Source: Orthonyx spaldingii (taxonomy: Eukaryota > Chordata > Aves > Passeriformes > Orthonychidae). Taken from it: a DNA stretch of 64,000 bases. The position numbers were made by a program, and so were the translations under genes. Positions within the stretch are counted from its first letter, which is position 1. Each line of letters begins with the position of its first letter. Location of the stretch: positions 599,835 to 663,834 of the forward strand of contig VZTJ01004779.1 in the NCBI GenBank assembly GCA_013397795.1. The letters are read 5' to 3'. The notes under the pieces are model-generated. The model was not told the origin of the DNA and did no database searches. It saw only the letters and a list, made by a program, of their open reading frames with translations. Shown here in pieces: positions 13,461-26,336 of the stretch.

Positions 13461-15378
13461 TGCAACCCATTAGAACTCAGGTATGACCAGAATGATGAGT
13501 ATGATCCATTCCCTTGTATGTTCCACCATGGATATTTCTCACACTTAGTATGAAGCAGATTTCAAGAAAAGGCCAACTGTGCCCACAGAGAAAGCCTGTT
13601 TCCCTTGTCTGTGAGCAGTACTTTTACAAGGCTGTGGCCTCATGCCAGCCTGACATTTTCTTGAAGAACTCCCTCATATAGAAGGGTCTCCTGCTAGCAC
13701 TGGCTTATGTTAAACCTCAATTCTCATAACCAGTGAAAGAGACAGAAAAGAACATCTGGCACCGTGAAGAAAATATGAGATGACTTAGGGAGAAAAGTTC
13801 TCCTGTGTCAGATGAATTTCTGTTGTGGGAAGGTTTTATAGAAGCAGCAGCTGCAGAGCAGGATCCATTTGCACAGTAAGGTGAGTGGTTGCCCTACACC
13901 TGGGACACAGCAGGTTCCCAGCACTGACAGTTCACTACCTCAGCTCACTTAGTGTCCAAGTGGAGAAGTATTCATGGGCCAGAGAATTTCTTCTCATTTT
14001 ATATCTAAAACCATACAAAACCGAACTGTCCCAGGACAGTTTAACCATCTCCACCTTCTTCACTCAAAACAAGTTAGTTTCTTCTTTGAGGGGTTTAGTG
14101 TACTCTGGTTCAAATTTCATTGAAACCTGGGTTTGTCAGCCACTAACTCAATATGCTACACTTAGCTTGCTTTTAAACTCACCCTGTATTTTTATTTGAT
14201 TGTAGTGCTCCTGGGGACAGGCGGTGTTGAGACAAAATGGATTTCAGCTGATTTAATTTTCCATCCTATATATTTTTATAAACTCAGAAATGACCAAGCA
14301 AGAATGCACTACAGTAGAATATAAATCCTCTTCTGGGATAAAAATAGTTCAAACAAAAAACATCAGGGGAGTAAGAAAATCAAATTCCTTTAAGTTCTCT
14401 CCCATTCTGAATTCTGTATTTCTAAATCAGTAAAACATTACATTTTTCAAAAGTTATTTTCTGCAATTTGGAAGACTAAGTATTTCTTTAAAAATAAGGT
14501 TATTAAAATTTGAATAGAAGAAAAATGAACTAATGCTAGGTATTAATTTTCTTCTTTTCTGAACTGTCAAGGGGGAAAGCTGTAATTTATAGCAATGTTA
14601 TATCTGGCACAAAATATTTATTTATTAGGATGTCTAATTTAATAAACAAAAACACACTAATAAAAAGAAGCACTTATCCTGAAACACAGATCACTTGGTT
14701 ACTATAATTTTTGATCTATTTATTTATTTATTTTAAATCAACAGGTGATATACAGATTTTTGATTCCTGAACAAGTACAACCTATGCTACTGCCTTACCA
14801 TTTATTCTGAAATTGTGTTCTCTTCCATGGAGTGGGAAAAGTAAATGAGCAAATTTAGCTTGTAATTCACTGTACAAGAATAACTCTACCCATGTCATGG
14901 CAGAGCCCATGACTGCTGAAGTGTCATAAACAGCTCCACACCAATTTTTCCACGTAATCAAAGTCAGTTACTTTGCAGGCAAGAAGAGATGAAGTGCCTA
15001 GGAATTGTAACTAACTTGAAAGGTTTCAAAGTGTGATCTGAAAGTCTAACACTGACTACACTAAGGACACAAGATATAAGGGAATTTTTGCAAAGGAAAG
15101 TTCTCCAGTATGGTTTCAGTCAGCATTATTAAAATTAGAAGCACTTGAAAAGTAGACATGCTTAGTTTGTAGACTCAATCAAACTTTTTAAACCATTAAT
15201 AGCACATTAACTTGTAAAAAATGTATATTAGATATACAAACATAAGAGATTGAATAATAACTCGTGTTCATTAGCAAAAGCTCTTTCAGGTCCTCAGAAA
15301 ATAGTTGCTACAAAGCAAATCTCTATTGTGCTGTAAAGCAGTCTGGCATTTTAAAGGCAAATGCAGCATTTCACTGAC

Positions 15379-15747
15379 TGTCCTAGTTTTGGCCAGGACA
15401 GAGTTGGTTTTCTCACAGTAGTAGTGAGAGAGAGCAGGGAAGGGATGGGAGAAAAAGGGCACAGTGGAGGGTCTGGGGCCATTTTTACCTTTTGTCTCAG
15501 TGGCCACACCAGGCCTTGGACTGTGAATATCCTTTTCTGTGTGTAAATCACTCTCTCTTTCGTATGCTTTTGTTATTAATATCGTTGGTGTTACTGTTAG
15601 TTTTTCTTATTTCATTGCTTCTTTTCAAGTAAATTGTTCTTAATTCAGAATATCTGTTTTTGTCTCCCCCTTACAGAGAGGAGTGTGAGGGGGAAGGGAG
15701 CACTTTGAATGGGGATTGTTTTCCAACAGGATTTTAAAACCAGCACA
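15379..15747 (+). mobile_element. solo LTR, ERVL-type, with exact target duplication
   Basis: The block begins TGTCCTAGTTTTGGCCAGGA and ends TTTTAAAACCAGCACA, 369 bp, resembling a widespread bird ERVL-type LTR that starts TGTCCTGGTTTC and ends AAACCACGACA as I recall it. It is bordered by identical 5-bp repeats CTGAC (15374-15378 and 15748-15752), the duplication size of ERVL elements. A purine-rich stretch near the right end (gtgagggggaagg) fits U5 of that family. No internal sequence is present, so it arose by recombination between two LTRs. Confidence 0.88.
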
Positions 15748-15752
15748 CTGAC

Positions 15753-15776
15753 AAAAAAAAAAAAAAAGAAAAAAGA
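15753..15776 (+). repeat. A-rich tract after LTR
   Basis: A 15-base run of A followed by GAAAAAAGAAG directly follows the right target duplication of the ERVL-type LTR. It is outside the LTR and probably pre-existing. Confidence 0.7.
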
Positions 15777-16351
15777 AGCAGTTTAAACCAGGAAGATTGC
15801 AACAACTGTATCATAACATTACAAAACATCTCAAGCTTCCAAATATCAGCAGGCAGATTCTATAGCTCAGGAGAAAAAATATGGATACATACAAAAGCTT
15901 AGTATAGACACTACTAAAACACAGATTGTTTTCTGACACTCAACCAACATTAAACAATTCAGACAAGAAGCTTTAGAAACTCCTCATTTTTTTTTCTAAC
16001 AAAAAGCATATAGAGATCTTTATTTTAATTTTAAAAGAAATCTTTTCTTTCTCCTCTACTGTTTTTAAATTTACCCTGTAAGTATTTCATAATGTTTAGC
16101 CTCATAAAGTTGACAATTACTACCTCTAGTAAGGGGAACAAAGTTTTTCATAGAGCTTAGGGCCAAAAGAAGCTATTACACTTCACCCTGTCTCTAATAT
16201 CTAGTAGAATGCAGGTCAGATGGACTGTTCAACTGCTTTGTTTAAAGCCCTGTGTTCCAGCTCTTGAATTAATATTGAAATTCCCATCTCCACATTTTCA
16301 CCACCACTGTAGAATGTGTGTGGAGTGGGCATGGTTGAAATCCCAAGTCAA

Positions 16352-17135
16352 CATAGAATCATAGAACCACAGAATGGCTTGGGTCAGAAGGGACCTTAAA
16401 GATCATCTCATTCCAACCCTTCCAACTGGAAACCTTCCACTAGACCAGGTTGCTCAGAGCTCCATCCAACCTTGTCTTGAACACTTCCAGGGATGGGGCA
16501 TCCTCAACTTCTCCGGCCAACCTTTCCAGTGTCTCACCACCCTCACAGTAAAGAATTTCTTCCTAATACCTAATCTAAACCTACTCTCAGCTTGAAGCCA
16601 TTATCCCTTGGCCCGTCACTACCTGCTCTTGTAAGTAGTCTCTCTCCACCTTTCCTGTAGGTTTCCTCCAGGTACTGGAAGGACACGATTAGGTCACCCT
16701 GAAGCCTTCTCTTCTCCAAGCTGAACAATCCCAAGTCCCCCAGCCTTTCCTCTGTGCTGAGGGTGGTGATTAGAGGGGTGTTCTATCCCTCTATTCATCT
16801 TGGCGTCCTCTGGACTCGCTTCAACAGGTCCATGTCCTTCCTGTGCTGGGACAGGTGGGATCTCACCAGAGCACAGCAGAGGGGCAGAATCCCCTCCCTC
16901 ACTGGCAGCCCATGGTGCTTTGGATGCAGCCCAGGATATGTTTGGCTTTCTGGGTTGTGAGTGCCCATGGCCAGTTCATGTCCAGCCTCTCACCACCAAC
17001 TACCCCAAATCCTTCTGGGCAGGGCTGCCCTCGATCTCTTCATCCCCAGCCTGGACTGACACCAGGGGTTGCCCCGACCCAGGTGCAGCACCTTGCACTT
17101 GTTAAACCACATGATGTTCCACTTGAGGTGTAAAT
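16352..17135 (-). mobile_element. CR1 LINE, 3' UTR and ORF2 end
   Basis: This well-preserved CR1 of about 780 bp is in minus orientation. The plus strand starts catagaatcatagaaccaca and runs through gggaccttaaagatcatct, acacttccagggatggggca, ctcaccaccctcacagtaaa, cccagcctttcctctgtgct, catgtccttcctgtgctggg, ccagagcacagcagaggggc and ccccgacccaggtgcagcac. It is 5'-truncated, as is usual. The long open frames in both directions here are by-products of its GC content. Its closeness to the consensus words suggests a younger age than the 11.5-kb copy. Confidence 0.95.
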
Positions 17136-19170
17136 TCCTAGACTTTTTACATCTAATAAGAACATCTTTCAACAGTGCCAGAGAAGGAGTTCAGTTCTAA
17201 CATTAGATTTTAGCAACCACAAGTGACAATGATTTACTTTTTAAGCTAATGTAGGAAGAAAAAAATATTAAAATGAAAGGCTAAAAAGGAGACAGTTAAA
17301 TAAAACTTTAAAAATTAAACATGTCTCGGCTTTCTATAACAGCACCAGACATAGGCTGGGAAACTGTCATGAGCAATGCCCACCTTCCCAGGAATTCAGG
17401 CTGAAATCCTTATGGGTGGCTGCCCTACCATGTCTTGAGGGGCAGAAGGCTGTGGCTCTGGGAAATGGGCCACAGTGGCTCCTGCTGTGACCAATGAAAA
17501 CTGTCATTCTTAATCCAATGAGCAATTGAACCCAACTAAGATAAAACAATTTTTAGGTAAAATATAAAGAGAATAAGAATAATTTGAGTGGCATTGCTGT
17601 CTGGACAAATTAGTTTCACTGATTCAATTGCCCTATTTGTAAAATGGGGATAATACTTCTATTGTGGTCTCAGAAAGAAGCGGAGAACATTAACTCATAC
17701 TATCTGTAAGATGAGAAGCACTATAAAAGTGCTAAGTAGCAATTGTAACGTTTTATTATGGATTAACCTTGGCCAAAAAATGAAATAAAACTCTATTAGG
17801 CTTTAAATTTATAAAGATGAAAATGAGAAATGTGTAACTCACTGGGTCCCTGATAAACATTCCAGGCAATCTAACATTCATTGCACTCCCTACATCAAAC
17901 AGTCCCTAGACAATTACTGTGTACCAGCACAGGAGCTTGATAAATTGATTTTACTTTGCTCATTGATTTGCCCATGTCATAGAAACAACATCATTACAGA
18001 ATCTACACACTTGATAGTTCCCAGGAATTTATTTTGTCAATGTTTTAAGAAAAGATTTCATTAGAAACACAATACTGACAGATTTTTCTTTGCGGAAAAA
18101 GAATAGCCTCAGCACAGACGCTATGCAAACAACATTAAAATTAATTTCTGGTACTCTTTCCTTTTCCCCCCTCTCATGTCTCAGTCAACGTCCATGTCTC
18201 TGGTTATATATTAATTTCTAATTTGTCCTTTTGCTTTACGTAGGAATGTTGCAACAGCAGACTATGTATAGCAGATCAGAGTTCTGTTATAAATATTCCT
18301 TAGATATACTTTTGCTCCCTTTAGTCACACAGCTCCCTGTGCCACACTCAGGAAAGCCTGAACAAAACGGTCCCATAGTAAGAAGAAATGTGTTACTTGG
18401 AAATGTGTTACTTTTTTCCCCCCTTGGCTAAATATTTACATTTCCAGGTCATAAGAGAAAGAAGGTAAACAGAACCAAAACAGTTCAAGAGCATCTTTGA
18501 TTTAATGTCATGTCTCAGAATGTTAATACTTCATCAGCAGGCTAATATCTATGCATAGTGCATTTATATGGCAAACTTAAAACAAAAAGCCAAGCTGAAT
18601 GTCAGAGTCCCTGCTATAACCATACCTCTTAGGTACTTAGAAATTAATGTTTAATTCTCCTTCTTAAAGATCAAGTCTCATTCTTCCCTCTGATAAACTG
18701 ATAAAGAGAAATCTCTTAAAAATGTTCTGGTCTGACCCCAATTCTGAACTTCAGAGGCATAAAACGACAGACAAGTCTTTATACACGTATTAGTCAGTTC
18801 TCTCAGCAGGCTATCAGGAACCAAGATCAGAGATTGCCAATACTTAAAAAGTCAAATTTTGCCTGCAGATGTGCATGTTGAACTCCCACTGAAATCAGCA
18901 GGGTGAGTTCATATGAGGAAAAATTTGGCTCCAAATGAAATCTGTTGATCTAATAATAGCGTCTTGTACCAAACTGGGTTGAAGGTAGTAAAGATTTCCA
19001 CCTTCACTTGTCACCTTTTTTTCTTCTTTACAGTTCAAGAATTTTCCTGCACTAGTTATCAGGGAAAAGTTATCAGTATTCTTTAGCCCAAAAGTCCTTA
19101 ATCAAAGACAAACTAGTTACTATGCTCTATTAATAATTGTTGTAATACTGTTAACACAAATCTGATAGAA

Positions 19171-19205
19171 ATTGGGTTAAATTGGGTTAAATTGGGTTAA
19201 ATTGG
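19171..19205. repeat. tandem decamer ATTGGGTTAA x3.5
   Basis: Three perfect copies of ATTGGGTTAA and a partial fourth (ATTGG) occur in a row. No function is evident. Confidence 0.9.
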
Positions 19206-19676
19206 TACAGCTCTTTTCCAAGTGCTTGTTCATTTGAAAAATGGTCTACAAGAAGCTGCTTCTCACACTAATCGTTGTGATTCCTCGGGAAGTTAATTAA
19301 GGAATACTCATTTTTGTTTCTTCTTTGTTCACAGAGCAATGTTATTTTTCTCTATCACAATTATCCTACTGTTTCCCAATAAGTAGCATGGTGAAGAGCA
19401 GTCTTAAATTTCAAAGAACAAGATTTTACTTCTACATCTGCTCATCATCATTATTATTATTCCTATGTAAAAAAAAATTTTGGATTCTCCCTTAAAACAG
19501 GCAACCTGATATAGACAAAAAACTTACGTGATCTAGTTTCTGTAAAAAACTACAGATGCAGTGGTAGCATCCAAACCTAGGATAAGAAATGTATAACTTA
19601 TTGCAAAAGAAGTCAGCAGAGGGAATGAGTGTTTGCTTTGGATATTTAAAATGGACTTAGATATAGGCTGGAGCAG

Positions 19677-20090
19677 TGTGGCAGATGCCGGGAATTCATC
19701 CTGGTGAGCTGACCATACTTAGTGCTGTTTTGTACCCTGTTCACCCAGGACTGGCCAGGTGTCACTGGTCAGTCATTTGCCCATTGACTCGTCTCTCGCC
19801 TTGCCCTCCCCTGACCGAAGGGATAAGAAGCCCAGACGAGGGATGATTGGGGCCATTTTTGCCAGGTTTACCATCTCGCAGTTGTTCTTTGCACCTTCCT
19901 TTTCCCTCTGTGAGGGAAATAAAGAATGCTGATTAAAAGGCAAGTGGTCCACCTGTTTATACCTGCAAACAGCTGCCACTGCCCGCCCAGGACTGGAGCT
20001 CCCGAGCTAAGGGAGCTACCGAGGGTGGGCACGGTGGTCCCAGAGACGTCCAGTGCAGAAACAGCAAAGCTACAATAGGCTACTGCCACA
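19677..20090 (+). mobile_element. solo LTR with 8-bp terminal inverted repeats
   Basis: A 414-bp block begins TGTGGCAG and ends CTGCCACA, an exact 8-bp inverted repeat of the TG...CA type. On the plus strand it has a TATA-like GGATAAGAAGCCC near 19820 and an AATAAA near 19918, the order expected for U3, R and U5. It is much richer in G and C than its surroundings. I see no target-site duplication: flanks are GAGCAG on the left and GTTATT on the right. Which retroviral class it belongs to is not determined. Confidence 0.75.
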
Positions 20091-21155
20091 GTTATTGCCA
20101 TAACAAACTCCCCAATCTTATCTCATTACATAGAAACAATATAAGGCAGATTATACTTCTAGATTAAATTTGTATCAGCAAAAAATACATCATTATTACA
20201 TACTAAATAATCATTTGTGAATATATTTTTTTTTTGTGTGAGAAAATAAATTGATTCATAAGCTGTTAAAAAGAGATTAAGAGACCACAGGACACAACTG
20301 AGTAACTTTCATCTCCTACAAGCTAAGACGCATAACAGAACTAAAATCAGCTGGTACAACTACATAACAAAACAGTTCATGGTTTTTAACTCAATTTCAT
20401 ATTTAAGGCAAACCTCAGCAAATTAAACTTGCCCTCAAGAATGAAAACAAAACAACCATACTAAATTCTCTGTTGTAAAAAAATGCATTAAAAAAAGGCA
20501 AAAACAACATGCCGAGCTGTCACCAATTCAGTAATGTGGTTAGCTGCAGTGCCTTTGATGTATAGCAACATCATGAAAGTTGACCCATTAACAAATTGAA
20601 CAAACTTCAACGATTTCTTTCATAATAGAAAACTCCACAAAGTTTTAAATTCACAGGAATATCATATTTTGCAAGGACATCTGTAGGATGTCAAAACGTT
20701 CCAGTGAATTTCAGTATGGTTTTGGTTTATTTTAAAATAGAGTTTACTAGGCTCTCATGTACTTCAGTGTTGTTTTAGTTTATATTAGAAGCAAAACAGC
20801 TGATGAAGAGTTGATGTTTTGTAAATTCTGGTTTTATTGACCATATTTATATTTAAAGCCTAAAAGTCCTCTAGTGTACTGCTATTAGATCATAACCTCC
20901 TTTTATAGCATTTTACTTAGAGCAATCTCAGAACTACAAATATTTCACGAATACAAAAGCTGTTAAGAAAGATCATCCCTAATTCTCTTAGGAACTAATT
21001 TTTGGGTTTTGGAAAGCTGGAAAACTCATTAGTAGGAAATGGTTATTCTGTATATAATAGTTTTTAAAGTCCCAGAGTCCAGCACAGAACTTATTAGGAG
21101 ACTTACTAAAGGAAATAGAACATCTTAACCCAGATTGATTATAGCCCTTGGTGGT

Positions 21156-21213
21156 AACAGCTGGCTTCAAATTAAACTGAAAAAACAGCTGGCTTCAAAT
21201 TAAACTGAAAAAA
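21156..21213. repeat. 28-bp perfect tandem duplication
   Basis: The unit starting AACAGCTGGCTTCAAATTAA and ending in four A occurs twice head to tail (21156-21183, 21184-21211) without mismatch, then two more matching bases. Identity of the copies points to a recent slippage or duplication. Confidence 0.92.
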
Positions 21214-24200
21214 TAAGAACATATCATAAATAACTATTGTATGATTCTATCACAGAATGACATATGTATGAAATGGTAAGCTTGAGAGGCATTTGTAACA
21301 GTAATTGCTTTAGTTGTAGTCTGAAGAAAACATTAACATTTCCATCTCCGACACTGCAGGCAAATAGTTTCCTATTCAGCTATGAACCAATGGATACTGT
21401 CACCTTCTAATTGTAGAAACAATTTGAAAACAATCAAATAATAATTCATAGTCTAAAATTCTGCATTTGAAATACTTTAATATTTTTGAGGTTTTTAAAG
21501 CTAAGAATAATAAGAGTGTAGCTATAGTAGAAAGTCTATCAGTAAAAAAAGAGAATGAAAAAGTATCTCAGAAGCTGCTGTATGTGTAATGCCATTTTAC
21601 TTTACAGGCTGGACTGCCTGAGCTCTGCTAACTTCATTTGGTGCATAGCATAATTTTATGTTAACAATAAATTAACAAGAGAATAGGCATCACATTGCAA
21701 TCTGACCTCTATTTGGTTTAACAAGGATCTGGCACTGCTATTGATATCTAGCTGATTGGAAATTCTTCTTATTCAATACATCTTCCAGGTAATTATTTCT
21801 TGCATAGATTCTATTGATCTATTTAAATCTGACCTCCAGTACACCTCTCCATTGCTAGTAGGGGATGAATGGGGACTATTGGCTTGCTTCTAGGTGTCAT
21901 TCATTAATTTCCCTGTATGTGACCCCTAAAGCTCCATACAGAAATCATTCCTTTTTTTGGGAAGGATAGAAAAGTATCAATTATCCAAGCATTTCAAATA
22001 ATTTTGGGATGAGAACATAAATTAGAAATTCAACAACTCACTTTGCTGTCAGAATCTCCATAGTAGGCAGCTGTCAGCACAGTTCCCTCATAACAGCACT
22101 GTAAGAATTCACTTTGCTGAAATAACTCCTTTCAGCACAGCAGTAACTGAACAGTACCAAAATGAACTACAGAAGAATCTATAAGGCTTTTAAAAAATTA
22201 TTATTATTATTACTATTCTTTACATGAACTACCTGTCCTCATTCAGTCTCCTGCAATTGAGGTAGCTGACTTAGTATTAAAATGCTTGTAATAATATGGA
22301 ATTTTAACCTTTGCAAATCTATTTATTTTCTTTCTAGCTAATTATTTTAATGGGTTGTCTTACTTTTGTCTCATTTTGAGGAAAGATGTCTAGGGACAAA
22401 AGGATTGTCCCGAGTCCCTGCACACAGAAAGTCATCTTGGAGCAGATGATGAGCAGACCAGTGATCAGTTCATTTCTGATTTATGAATAACTGCAAACTC
22501 TATTTGGTTTACAAATAAATAAATTTCAGGCTGACACTTTCCAGTGATTTGTCAGTGACATACAATTGGCTACAACTGTCAATTAAGCTGAAGAAAGTCT
22601 GCAGTAAACAGCATATAATTCAACTAGAAACTGTATTAAAATTGTAAATGGGCTTTGACAAAAGAATTTAAAAGGATACTTGCAGACTTTGTGAATATCC
22701 TTGTTACATTAAATACATAATTTCCATAATTTATACACAAAGTTCATGTTTACTTATAACTGTAAAAGTAAATCTGCAAGAACAACCAGCAGTTCTTAAG
22801 AAGCAAGACTAAGACTTCCGTGAAAATTCCTTATAGAAAAATACAAGACTTATGTCACTAAATTCTGTTCTGCTTTTCTCAGTTATCAATCATCATACTA
22901 AGTCAAGGTGCCTTCTTTATGTGACAATGAAAGAGAACTAATTATCCTAAAGCAGACTGGAGTTAATTGAAAAAAAGTCTACACGATTCTACATGAATAG
23001 CCTTTTCTTTAGAAGGTGTTCTTGAGATATGCACTTCTATTTTGAACTAAAGAAACCACAGCACTACTGCCTGCTCTTAATATTTTTTTGGTTTGCTTTG
23101 CTTTTGGGTTTTTTGTTTGTTTTGTTTTGTTTTGATGTGTTTTATGGTGGTTGCAAAAAAAAAAATAATTAGAAAACAGTTACATACCTCATGGAGTCTA
23201 GAGGCTCTGCTGTTCCCTGACATTGCTGTGTATGACAGGAAACTGAAGCAGTTATATGCTGCTAGCAATATGTTAAAATGTCACTGGCAGAAATAAACAC
23301 TTTGCCTTGTACTGTGCTGAGTACATTGGGAGTAGCTGAACTACTTTTAGCTAAAGATAAACCACACCATTAAAACTGGCTTCTCAGTCACAAAACTCCA
23401 TGAACATCTCAAAACAGTGGCTTTTAATTTAAGAAACCTAATTTTCTAGAGTGTAAAATTATAAAAATCTGAAACTTCCTATGGGTACTACTTTCTACTA
23501 GTATTCTCAGTAGATGTCTACAGAGAGACAACAAAACAGTGAGAAGGTATCAGCATGACATGGTTGTTGCATGCTGCTAAGCATAACCATTATCAAGGTT
23601 TTGGATGGTGTGGAGCAAAGGAGAATCTTTGGGGAAGAAACAGGGACAAATTGGTTCTGCTGTCAATTCCTGGAATGGGTCTTTGAATAAGATGCCAAAT
23701 GGATGAGGAAGGCATGATTGCATATCAATTGCCTAGCAGCAAAAGCATAATATAAAATCTGAGTGGTGGTCTCATGTGACCCTAAGTGTTGCAGGCATTC
23801 TGATGAAAAGGAGAACATTTGGTTAGTGATTGCAAGGCAAAAGCATCATTGAATTTGCTGCAGAGACGTGTAGAAATCATAGGCCATGTCTAAAATATGG
23901 TCTGAGCTACAATCAAACTGATCAAGCAATGGATATTAGGGGACAAATAATAGATTCATTTGGGCTTGAACTGAATTTAAGACGGTTAAATGATCATTTG
24001 GATTTTACTGGACAGAAAGATATGTTTGGAAGGGAGACAGAAATAATGTGTGTTATTAAGAAAGTAAGTTATATTTCAATTTGCAGGTAAGACCACTCAT
24101 ATGAGAGAAGAAAAAAGGAGACTAACAGATGACAGCAGAGAAATCTGAAGAACATTTTGATTATAGATTGTCTCTAGGTTGCATCCTTTGGAGCAGATGG

Positions 24201-24269
24201 GTGAAACTATCTTGTCCTCACAATCAGAGATGAACATTAATTTGTACATTAATACAGATGAAACATCTG

Positions 24270-24317
24270 TAATAATAATAATAATAATAATAACAATAAC
24301 AACAATAATAACAATAC
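24270..24317. repeat. AAT/AAC trinucleotide microsatellite
   Basis: Seven or more AAT units are followed by interrupted AAC and AAT units. Confidence 0.9.
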
Positions 24318-26067
24318 ATTAATACTGACCAAGGATCCACTATTTAGTGTGAGTTTAAAGTTATACCATGACCTTAGAAGCTCCAGCAACTATAACTAAA
24401 GAGAACAGTGACAAATGGCACTAGGTTAAACACATTCTCTAGGAAGTTATTCATCAGATTAGGTTTGGGAAAGCTACTGTGATCCAGGTTAAGAGAAGGA
24501 TTTGCAAGAAATGCAATTGCATATGATCAGTGTTTTGAAGATCTGCTTGGAAAGTGCTTGGGTTTCTTAGTTATATAGAGAGAAATAGGTACTTTGCCTC
24601 ATACTGTAATATCAGTCATTGTGATACTCATCATAAAAACCAGAGCAAGGATGAGACATATATGATGTATCAATTGGATAATGTTTGGCTGATAATATAA
24701 TAATAAAGAAAAAACCTTATTGCTTATTAACAACTTTTAACTGAAGCCTACATAACTTCAACAAATTTAGCTCTTAATTGAAACATTTGCAAGGGAAAAG
24801 TATTTAACCTTTAAGTGAGTCAATTATTAAGTAATTAATTATGTTATCTATTTATTTATTTTTTAAATCAGAACAGGTCTCAGAACTATAATTATGGAGT
24901 CAACACCCCTGCTCATAGCTTTACAATTAAGTGACTTGCTTTGTTTTCCAGTTATATCAGAGATTCAGTGTTTCTGTTCAGGATATCTTCTTCAAAATTA
25001 AAAAACAAAAACAAAACCATGGTTGTAATAGCACTTTCTGAGAATTTATAAATAGATCTCTTCTGTTTATTTATGAATTTAAATGAAGATAAACAAATTT
25101 TGTGGCTAGCTGTTCATCAGCTACTAACTATTTCATTTGTTCTTGCACAGTATCTGTACAGGACGCTCATTAAACTTTCTGTGTGATTAAAATTCGAGGA
25201 CTTTCATTTTAATAAACTACATTTGATTTTTAGAGGAAATTTTTTTCTTGCCATTAGTCATTCTATTTCCTTTTTCTTAGATCCTAATGTTCAACTAGAG
25301 AAAATAACAGTTAGCTCAGGTCTCTTTCAAAATGACTGATGATTCCCATTTATGTGACTGGAACAGAGGCACTTTGTTCTTATCAAAATGGCAACTGCCT
25401 CTATTGTGCTCTAGCTGAAGGAATCCTGTATTATTTATCAAGTCTGTCCATGGCAGTCATGCTGAAAGAGGACAAGTCTCCCCAAGTTTCTCAATAAGCA
25501 ATGATTTTATGAAGCAACCCTTAAAAGCATTAAGTTATAGAAAATAATGACAATTTTTCCAGGGTTGCTGCTTTTTTTTTTTCAGACTATCTTTAGTTAT
25601 GAAGACAATTTATCAAAAAAGACAGATCGCAAATACCACGATCATGAAAAAACATATATTTTAAATTATTTAAATTCTACTCTGCAATTATAGAAACAAT
25701 TATGTATTCGTCATACTTAAGAAAACATAATAAAGAAAAAAGATTTAAATACTTTTATCATATAATCTCCTATCTATTTTATTTTGTTTTCTTTAACTGC
25801 CAACTTTGCCTTCCCTGAGTTAACAGTGAGTGGGCTGAGGATTTTTACACATTTCTGTAGTGCTTTTACTCATGTCAGCAATATACATTCTCAATGACAA
25901 TCATTTTATTTTAATTCCTGAAATTATGAAACTCTTTATATGTACTTTTTAATATAAATCACTATAATCCAAAGATATCGATTTTCCACTCTAAAAGATA
26001 ATTACTGCTATGGGGATTCATACAACGAACAATTTTATACCCAGAAATACTGATATATGACACATAC

Positions 26068-26336
26068 CTTGACTTTTTCCAAGTGATCCTGCAGAGAGTC
26101 GATTAGCAGATCCCCCACGGGCTGCCAGGATCCCTTGAAAGCCTCAGCCTGGCGTAGCTTCAGGTCCAGTTCATCCATTGCCTCTTGAAGGCCCTGCAGT
26201 CTTTCAAGAGCGTCGTCGATTTTCTTTTGCCAATCAGCAGACTGCAGATTGAGCTTGTCCCACTCAGTTCTGACCTCATCTGATTGCCTTTGCAGAAGTT
26301 TAGTGACATTGTGGGCTCTCTCCTCAGGTGACAGAT
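26068..26336 (-). CDS. DMD: dystrophin, exon 59 (human numbering)
   Basis: This is the largest exon in the window, 269 bp, the same length as human exon 59. It encodes the junction of spectrin repeats R23 and R24. Visible blocks are LSPEERAHNVTKLL, TEWDKLNLQSADWQKKID, DELDLKLRQAEAF and GSWQPVGDLLIDSLQDHLEK; the last is nearly invariant in vertebrate dystrophins as I recall them. The acceptor is TTTAG|ATCTG and the donor AAG|GTATGTG. The first two bases complete a codon begun by exon 58 (G + AT), and the exon ends in phase 0. It is separated from exon 58 by only 661 bp. There are no stops or frameshifts. Confidence 0.97.

Larger units (their letters stand above)
3284..26067 (-). other. DMD: DMD intron 59 (22.8 kb)
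   Basis: This is the largest complete intron in the window. Recognised contents are an old CR1-like patch near 7.7-7.95 kb, a CR1 at 11.5-13.5 kb split by an LTR, solo LTRs at 15.4 and 19.7 kb, a CR1 at 16.35-17.13 kb, tandem duplications at 19.17 and 21.16 kb, and an AAT repeat at 24.27 kb. The stretches 3.3-7.5, 8-11.5, 13.5-15.3, 17.2-19.6 and 20.1-26.0 kb are AT-rich unique-looking sequence in which I see no gene. Confidence 0.9.

Noticed and set aside
16374..17133. Several overlapping open frames of 60-100 codons
   Set aside because: They lie wholly inside a CR1 3' region, are out of its coding frame or in its UTR, and carry no conserved protein.
19773..20101. Minus-strand frames of 68 and 77 codons
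   Set aside because: They are in the GC-rich solo LTR and antisense to it.
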